Source: Combretum micranthum (lineage: Eukaryota; Streptophyta; Magnoliopsida; Myrtales; Combretaceae). Taken from it: 64,000 bases of DNA. The stretch is taken from NCBI GenBank assembly GCA_024138025.1, contig JAMXBD010000065.1, forward strand, positions 1-64,000, read 5' to 3'. The notes under the pieces were generated by a model. It was not told the origin of the DNA and did not search any database. It saw nothing but the letters and a program-made list of their open reading frames with translations. The position numbers were made by a program, and so were the translations under genes. Below, piece by piece: positions 57,656-64,000 of the stretch (its first letter is position 1; each line of letters opens with the position of its first letter).

Positions 57656-59483
57656 CATGATATACCAGTTATGTCTACCACCACTATTATACACTTGTCC
57701 CACCAATTGTATAGTAGCGAATGCAATGTGACTCAACATATGGGTGCATGAATAATTTCTTTAATTAAAGTCTAGTAGTTACGTTTAAATTCTTTCAAGT
57801 GATCAATCAATTTCAAACATTTCAAGATATTAGTTCACATACAACTTTATTACAAACAAATCGAGTTTCGATATACTTAGTATTCTTTCAACGTATTATC
57901 ATACACTTCCTTTTGATTTTTCTTAAATTCTAGTGCAACTAATTTTACAAGCACAATCAAGAGTATGAAAAATAACAGGGATTAACTCACTCGGCCATGA
58001 TGACACAGTTCTTGAATTGGATGGGTCATTCGGAAATTCCACTTAATCGTAGTAGTCCTCGGGATACGAACAATCCTCCTCGTGATTATCTAATCAAGAA
58101 GAATACCCAAAATGAGTATTTCATAAAATTCTATCCTTTGAAGATTCTAATCTTTTCTTAAAATCGTAGTAAAATCGTATAAGGGGAAATTCCAACTTAA
58201 AATGGCCATAACTTGCTCATTTTAACTCGGAATTTCGCGTATTATATATCGTTTTCTACCTACTCGAAAAGATCTACGCATTTCTAAGCTTATTTCCATA
58301 AAACTAAGTCGTTTGGGTTCCGAAAAGGTAGCGTTCAGACTTGCCACGAATTTGTAAACACTTGTTTTCCTTCTTGTAAACAAAGCTCTTTTTGAAAGGA
58401 TAAACATTTCAATTATTTTGTAAACTTTTGAAAGGTATATATATGTAATGACTCATAACAAATGCATGAAGTAATGAAGTTGTCTCAACTTATAAAAAGT
58501 AAGGTTTTAAAAGATTTTGAACTTGAGATTCTATTGAATATTTATTCTACTTTTGAAAGATCTTGAGTTATGAAGATGAATGTTCTTTTTCTAAATTTAA
58601 CTTCTTGTAATTTCTTTAAATTCCTAAGGTGTGGTTTTATTTTCAAAACTTGGATTCAAAAGTAATAAAATGACATTTTTATTTCTTGTAATGATTCCAA
58701 AAGAGTATTTCTTGATGAAAGGTGAGTTTTCATAAAATCCTTTTGTTTATGTAAGAAAAATCATTTTCCAAGTATGTTCATGAGTTTTTAGGAAATCTAT
58801 TTCCTATTTTCATTTAACAAGAATCTTTAGTTTTAGAAAGACACTTCCTTCTCTATTTTTGTTGAGACAAAATATTATGTTCATGCATGAATATGAATCA
58901 TAACTATAGAAATATAAAGGAACATAATAACTTTGAAAGCTTAAGTAAATAAAGTGAATCAAGTATTGGGACCTTAGCTTCATCAAGGTACCCCGGGACT
59001 AAGAAAAGACTAGTCCCGAAAAAGAAAAGAATTGTTTTAACTTGATGAGGACAAGTCTAAGACTAGAATGACTAGTCTTAAAATCAACTTGAAATTAAAT
59101 AACTTGAAATGAAGTAAATAAATTGCATGAAAGATAAATAAATTGTAAGACAATAAGCTTATATGCTCTAAATATTATACATAGCTAGATAGATATATTA
59201 GATAGTAAAGAACATAAAGGAAGCATAAATGATCATAGAGGAATTTTGATTATGAACAAAAACAAAGCATGAACCTAATGTTGCTTTCTTAACCTTCATG
59301 GTTTTAGAAAACACACACTAAGCTCATACTAAGTAAATGAACATGAAGAAATCTTGAGAAATTTCTTACCTAAAGAAGCTAAACTAAGAGGACTTCTTGG
59401 AAGAACTCTTGAAAGAATTTGGGAGAGATTTTAGTATAGTAACTTTAGAGAAGAAGAAGTGTGAAAGAAGTGAAGGTATGAAG

Positions 59484-59495
59484 GGGTATTTATAG
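59484..59495 (-). promoter_or_regulatory. TATA box of the family 2 LTR
   Basis: The minus strand reads CCTATAAATACC, about 700 bases inside the LTR start, a usual place for an LTR promoter. Confidence 0.55.
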
Positions 59496-60220
59496 GAAAA
59501 TGTGGGAGATAAATTGTGTTAATTAAATAATTGGAAATTAAAACAAATTGAGGCATAGAGAGAGAGGGCCGGCGCCATTTCCATGCATGGGGAGAGGAAA
59601 AAATTAATTTTTTTGTCTTTTGATTAATTAAAAGTAAGAAATGAAATATGTGAAATTGTATTGGAAATGAAAAAGTGTAAGAAATAGGTGTATAGGTTGT
59701 AAGAGTAGGTTGTAAGAAAAAGTAGAGATAGATGAATAGTGTAGAATAGTAGAAAATAGTGTAATGTAAAAGTAGACATGACAATTTAATACCGGTAGTA
59801 AGAAAATACGTGTATAAAAGCGATATCTGATATTTTTAGCTACCGAAAAATTACGAAATTGATATTTTTGGAAATCTTATATTTTTACGAGTCTAACTGT
59901 GTATTCGGAATATTTTTAGTATTCCGGGCCTCCGGACACGTTTTTTGAGAACTGTGTCTGTTCGAGTTCGAAGGACATCCGAAATTCACGAAACTGAAAC
60001 TTTTATAAAACCTATGGTTATTACGAACTATTCGAGCTAATTTTTCTAACTTCGTTTTCTAGGGCTTGAGAAAACGGCAATGCCGGAGTTAAACGGTTAC
60101 GGTAAACTAGGGTTTTGTTTGACCTAAGAATCCGTTTGACTTCCGATTAGGGTTTAAACTATAATTCGGATCCAAAAATTTCGGGGATTTACAATTTCTC
60201 TCTTAGCTAGTACACACGTC

Positions 60221-60222
<2 letters not shown>

Positions 60223-60262
<40 letters not shown>
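60223..60262. repeat. (TC)n microsatellite
   Basis: About 20 uninterrupted TC dinucleotides lie just right of the family 2 LTR. Confidence 0.95.
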
Positions 60263-60264
<2 letters not shown>

Positions 60265-60269
60265 AACCA

Positions 60270-61229
60270 AAAACCAAACCACAACCATGCTAAAACCTCT
60301 GACCATCGCAATGACACAACCCAACACAATCCTTTATTGTAATCCCTCAATTTTACATGAATGTAATTTATAATAATTATTAAAATGGAATGCTAGCAAC
60401 ACTCTCCATAACATTCTCTTTCAGCACTTTCTTTCCTATTGGTTTATTTTAAAGCTAATATTAAATAATTATAGTAGTTTTTCTTTTCTCCTTTTTATTA
60501 TTATTTTCTTCATCTTCATTTAATCCTAAAGATTAATTACCTAATTTATAAATGTTTTTCATCTTTAAAACTTTTCTTAATTTATTATGGAGGGAAAACT
60601 AGAATAGAAAAAAAAACGGAAAAAGCTTTTCCCATGCCTCGTTAAATAGGAAAAAAAAATAAAAATAATGACTAATACAATTTAATTTTAAAATATAAAG
60701 TAAAAGTAACATCAACAATTTTTTTCAGTCAACTAAGTAAAATAAAAAGACACAATCTCTAGAAAAAGATAAAATGAATTTGCTTATATTTAAAAACTCT
60801 TCATTTTAGTATCTCACATCACGAGTATACAGCCATCTACAAAATGGAAAAATGAAGACCAATGAACATTTGTATTTTCTTTAAAAATTAAAACACAATA
60901 TTTTAACCACATAAATTAGAGAGTGAACTACAAACGTGATTTGATTGTTTATTTCTTTTTTGTACCCTTTTTCTATTTCAAGTTTCATTCTTTTAGGAGC
61001 TTCTTTTGCTTTTGTTATTTATAGATAAGGATTTAGTTGTCCCTAATGGCATTATGACAAGTATTCTCTTTGTCATAGTTACATGACAACGAATATTCTT
61101 AGAGCTATTAATAACCTTGCATTGCTTGAGACATAAAATTGTAGCTCTTTTGACATGTTGATCCTTCTTTTCTTAATAAGATGATAACTAATTGAAACAA
61201 GTTATTATAACGATGTTTTTTATTCTCAA
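60270..61229. other. AT-rich stretch without recognised genes
   Basis: No coding similarity. It is the 3' flank of the FAR1-like pseudogene. Confidence 0.4.
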
Positions 61230-63180
61230 ATAATTTTGGTAAATATTTTATTTCGAAGTTTTCTCTTGCAGTTTTGGTTCATCTCTCCAAGATATAATGG
61301 GAGGGAATGTTAAACACACCTGAATGATAAAAAATAGATAACGAATGCCAAAAAAGAAATGCATTATATTCAATGACCGATAAAAGCATGTAATTTTTTC
61401 TTCTCCAACATTCAACTCTACTATAAAATCTTCATTTCTTTCAAAATCTTGAACTTTGAAAGTAGCAATCAATCCATCTTCTTGTTTTATAGGATAACAC
61501 CCCAATGCTCCTAAAACTTCCACTTGAAATTTCTCAAAGATTTCATGTGTATAAGCTAGACATATTTACTTCTCAAACAAAGATGAAGACTTCAAAATTG
61601 GTTCCTTTTTCCAAGTAGAAAAATCGACATGAGACTTCACTTATATCTTGTAAGGTTACCATATATTTCTCAATAAACTCTTCAATGTTATTTTTTTTTA
61701 TACACATACTTGTCAAAAAAATGAATTAATGCTTTTTTATCTTTGTATGACTGACATACCTATTAATGAAAATAGAGAACTTTATCAAAATAAGATAGCA
61801 CCGAAGATGATTAATAAATAATAAATTTTAACAAACTAAAAAAAAATGTGTATGTACTTGCAGAAACTATTATGATAGAAATTACATACCTGTAAAAAAA
61901 AGTATCTCTCATAAAAATAGGTACCTGATGCTTACGATCTTCATATAATAATTGGATCCCCTCATTGAAAACAAGACCAAATTTTTCTACCATTTCCAAC
62001 CACCTCGCTTCAAATTATTCTTCATTCCAAGACTTATAAATGTATCTTTTGAATACCTTAATGAAATGTGAAAATTTTTTAGTCACATGACTAAGCTTTT
62101 CAAAAACCCTTCTTAATATATGCCACAAACAATGGCGATGAAATGCATTTGGGAACATTTGTTCGATTGCTACTTTGAATATTTTATCTTGATTTGCGAT
62201 AATAGCATTTTGAGGTTTTCCACCCATGGGTTTAAGTCATGCTTTCATCAACAAATATGAAAGACGGCAAAGTTTCATTTGCAAGCAATGCACAACAAAA
62301 AAATGATTGATTAGAAATAATTATTCACACCAACAAAAGGAGCAAAAGTCATTTTATATTTATTGGTGATATAAAGCAGTATCAATTTAAACATCTCCAA
62401 AAATCTTATAGTCACTTACTGCTTTCCCAAGCACCCAAATTATATTTTTTAGACGTTGCTTGCTATCAAATTCCACTTGTAAAAAAAATTATAATCATTT
62501 TCTTTCATTTGCATAAAAAACCCAATCATAGCATTGGCATCACCTAATTGTAGTTTCAAACATCTACCCTTGACAGGATGATTTCTGACTTCTTTTTCCA
62601 AGCAACCAATGCTCTAATATCCCCCATGTCTTTAGCAATTGAAGTAAATATTTAACTTGTCTTCTCCCAAACAACATGTAAAATATTGATATTGTATTGT
62701 TGTGACAATGTAATATGTTTATGACATGGAAAATAAAGAGCATGGTTTGGAAAAACTTCATGGTTATGATCTTTTGCAAAGTCATAAACAATCTATTTAC
62801 CATCAGATCTCATCTTTACATACAATGTTGCTTCACATCCTATTTTTAAGCAAGTTCTAGGATTATTAGGATTTGATTCCCACTTTTTTTGCATATCTAG
62901 TACAAGCATATTTAACATCAATGAGTTCTTTTGAATTTTTTTATCGTCGAGAACTTTTTATTGAAATCTCAAATCCTATAGATTTAGCATAATTTTTGTA
63001 ATGAGCATACCTCAAGATTTGAATTGAATTCCATACCAACATGTGGCTCTACAACATTTGATTCTTCAATATGATTGCTTGTATCATTCTTCTCATTATC
63101 ACACTGCCAATTGTATTCTTCATTATTAATCTCATCACAAGCATCAAAATCTAAACTTTCATTTGGATAAAACTCCATCT
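61230..63180 (-). pseudogene. FAR1/MULE-type transposase-like gene, decayed
   Basis: Reading leftward from the ATG at 63178 (MEFYPNESLDFDACDE), an acidic start is followed by EPHVGMEFNSNLEV, the beginning of a FAR1 DNA-binding domain. It continues in other frames (CEATLYVKMRSDGK and FAKDHNHEVFPNHALYF, about 62720-62830). The MULE transposase core follows: CALLANETLPSFIFVDES (about 62260), then MGGKPQNAIIANQDKIF and FHRHCLWHILRRVFEKL (62015-62227). VFNEGIQLLYEDRKHQVPIF (about 61950) comes next, and finally FKVQDFERNEDFIVELN (about 61430). The usual 'TDQD' is ANQD, so a catalytic Asp is Asn, and the C-terminal SWIM zinc-finger ligands are lost. Many stops. It could be a dead FAR1-related host gene or a MULE transposase; no terminal repeats were found. 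Confidence 0.8.
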
Positions 63181-64000
63181 ATACCTATTTGGAAAGAAAT
63201 AAACTTCTAAAAAGATTATATAATATACACAATAAAAAAAAAAAAAAAAAAAAAGAGCTTCTAACTAGTTCATTACATAAGACTAATTTTTTTTTTTTTT
63301 TTTTTTGAAAATTTCAATCAACCTATTTTAGAAGTGGACAACTAATAAACCACAAATGTAAACCCCCTAAATATACACAACTTGATTATGATAATTACTA
63401 AAAATATAATTTATAAATTTGAAGAACTTTGACAAAGTCGCAAATATCACTCCTTGTTTTTTTTTTTTAGATTTAAAAATATTAAAGTATGACTAATTTT
63501 ATAATTAGCAAGATTAGAATCCTTACCAATAAAATTCTAAAACGCAAAACTTAACTTCCATAAACTTGAATAATCTATGATCGATAATAAATTGGTTGTT
63601 ATTATGGACCCAAAAACTTTTCTACTTTAAATTCAGTAATAATAATAATATAATAAAGTCTACATATATATATTTGAACCCTAAAGTAGCATTAGAAAAT
63701 TTACAATCATCAACAATCAAGAAAATTATTCCTAGATAATAAAAGACAAGATTTTGTAACATAGTCAATAACTCACTAATCATACTCCTATGACTATAAA
63801 TATCAAACGTAGAATGACTCGATTAATTTTAGGGCCTGGTAGATAGTAAACGATAGATTGAGGATGAATTGCTAGAGTTGAAAAATACACAATAGAAATA
63901 GAAACTAATCAATATCTACCAAACTACAGCTTAAATAAAAATTATGAATGCATAATCATGAAATTTAGAATTTTCTAAGTCTTTTAAGCACAATACCCTA
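63181..64000. other. AT-rich stretch without recognised genes
   Basis: A 24-base A-run (about 63231-63255) and a T-run (63290-63307) are present. This would be the upstream flank of the FAR1-like pseudogene. No promoter could be pointed to. Confidence 0.4.

Larger units (their letters stand above)
56876..60193 (-). mobile_element. Solo LTR (family 2), 3.3 kb
   Basis: On the minus strand it begins TGTAAATCCCCGAAATTTTT and ends CCTTCGGGGCGTGATA, where the last bases were probably ACA before a mutation. ATTTC flanks both ends (56871-56875 and 60194-60198), a perfect 5-bp TSD. The GGGGCGTGACA-type end is common in Ty3/gypsy chromovirus (Tekay/Del-like) LTRs, so that origin is likely. There is no coding sequence. 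A TATA word and a 37-bp repeat lie inside. It is unrelated in sequence to the family 1 solo LTRs. Confidence 0.85.

Noticed and set aside
59431..59784. 117-codon open frame, minus strand
   Set aside because: It lies across the presumed promoter of the family 2 LTR, is low in complexity and resembles nothing known.

Overview
The window is nuclear DNA of a flowering plant, probably a eudicot, and looks like gene-poor heterochromatin. The background is AT-rich. Every recognisable protein belongs to a plant transposable element: Ty3/gypsy of the Tat lineage, Ty1/copia, LINE, CACTA/TNP2, MULE/FAR1. Several elements are nested and target-site duplications (TSDs) can be read directly. I found no intact host gene, tRNA, rRNA or CRISPR array. 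The species cannot be named from sequence alone.

Layout. 1-480: decayed N-terminal part of a MuDR-like (MULE) gene, minus strand. 2601-7966: a solo LTR split by a second solo LTR of the same family (3517-6035, TSD ATTAC). 8153-9990: 5'-truncated LINE, minus strand. 11051-11690: two head-to-tail copies of a small repeat family. 12960-18331: decayed Ty1/copia element, minus strand, with both LTRs, primer-binding site and polypurine tract. 19658-19845: short tandem repeat. 20444-45271: a CACTA transposon (TSD AAT) with a decayed TNP2-type transposase on the minus strand and palindromic subterminal repeats. A Tat-lineage Ty3/gypsy element (24271-39615) interrupts its second gene. 45832-48564: third solo LTR of the first family, plus orientation, TSD GATTA. 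49031-49812: long-inverted-repeat element with an 11-bp duplication. 54951-55298: small Mutator-like element (9-bp duplication). 55750-56348: non-autonomous hAT-like element (8-bp duplication). 56876-60193: solo LTR of another family (TSD ATTTC). 61230-63180: FAR1/MULE-type pseudogene, minus strand.

How the parts relate. The Tat element carries an extra ORF1, gag, protease, reverse transcriptase, two RNase H domains and integrase. Its 3' untranslated region holds a 17-unit minisatellite and a 132-base homopyrimidine tract, and its LTRs carry 27-bp repeats and a cluster of TTGACC motifs. In the CACTA element, a TATA box and pyrimidine-rich leader sit just inside the 5' end, followed by the transposase and a second Pro/His/Gln-rich gene. 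The subterminal palindromes are probably binding sites for an element-encoded protein. Relative ages from nesting and LTR identity: the copia element and the solo LTRs look old, the Tat element looks much younger. The most unusual signals are the GC-rich hairpin module that seems to recur in two unrelated LTR families, the regulatory-motif clusters in LTRs, and the two-length minisatellite.
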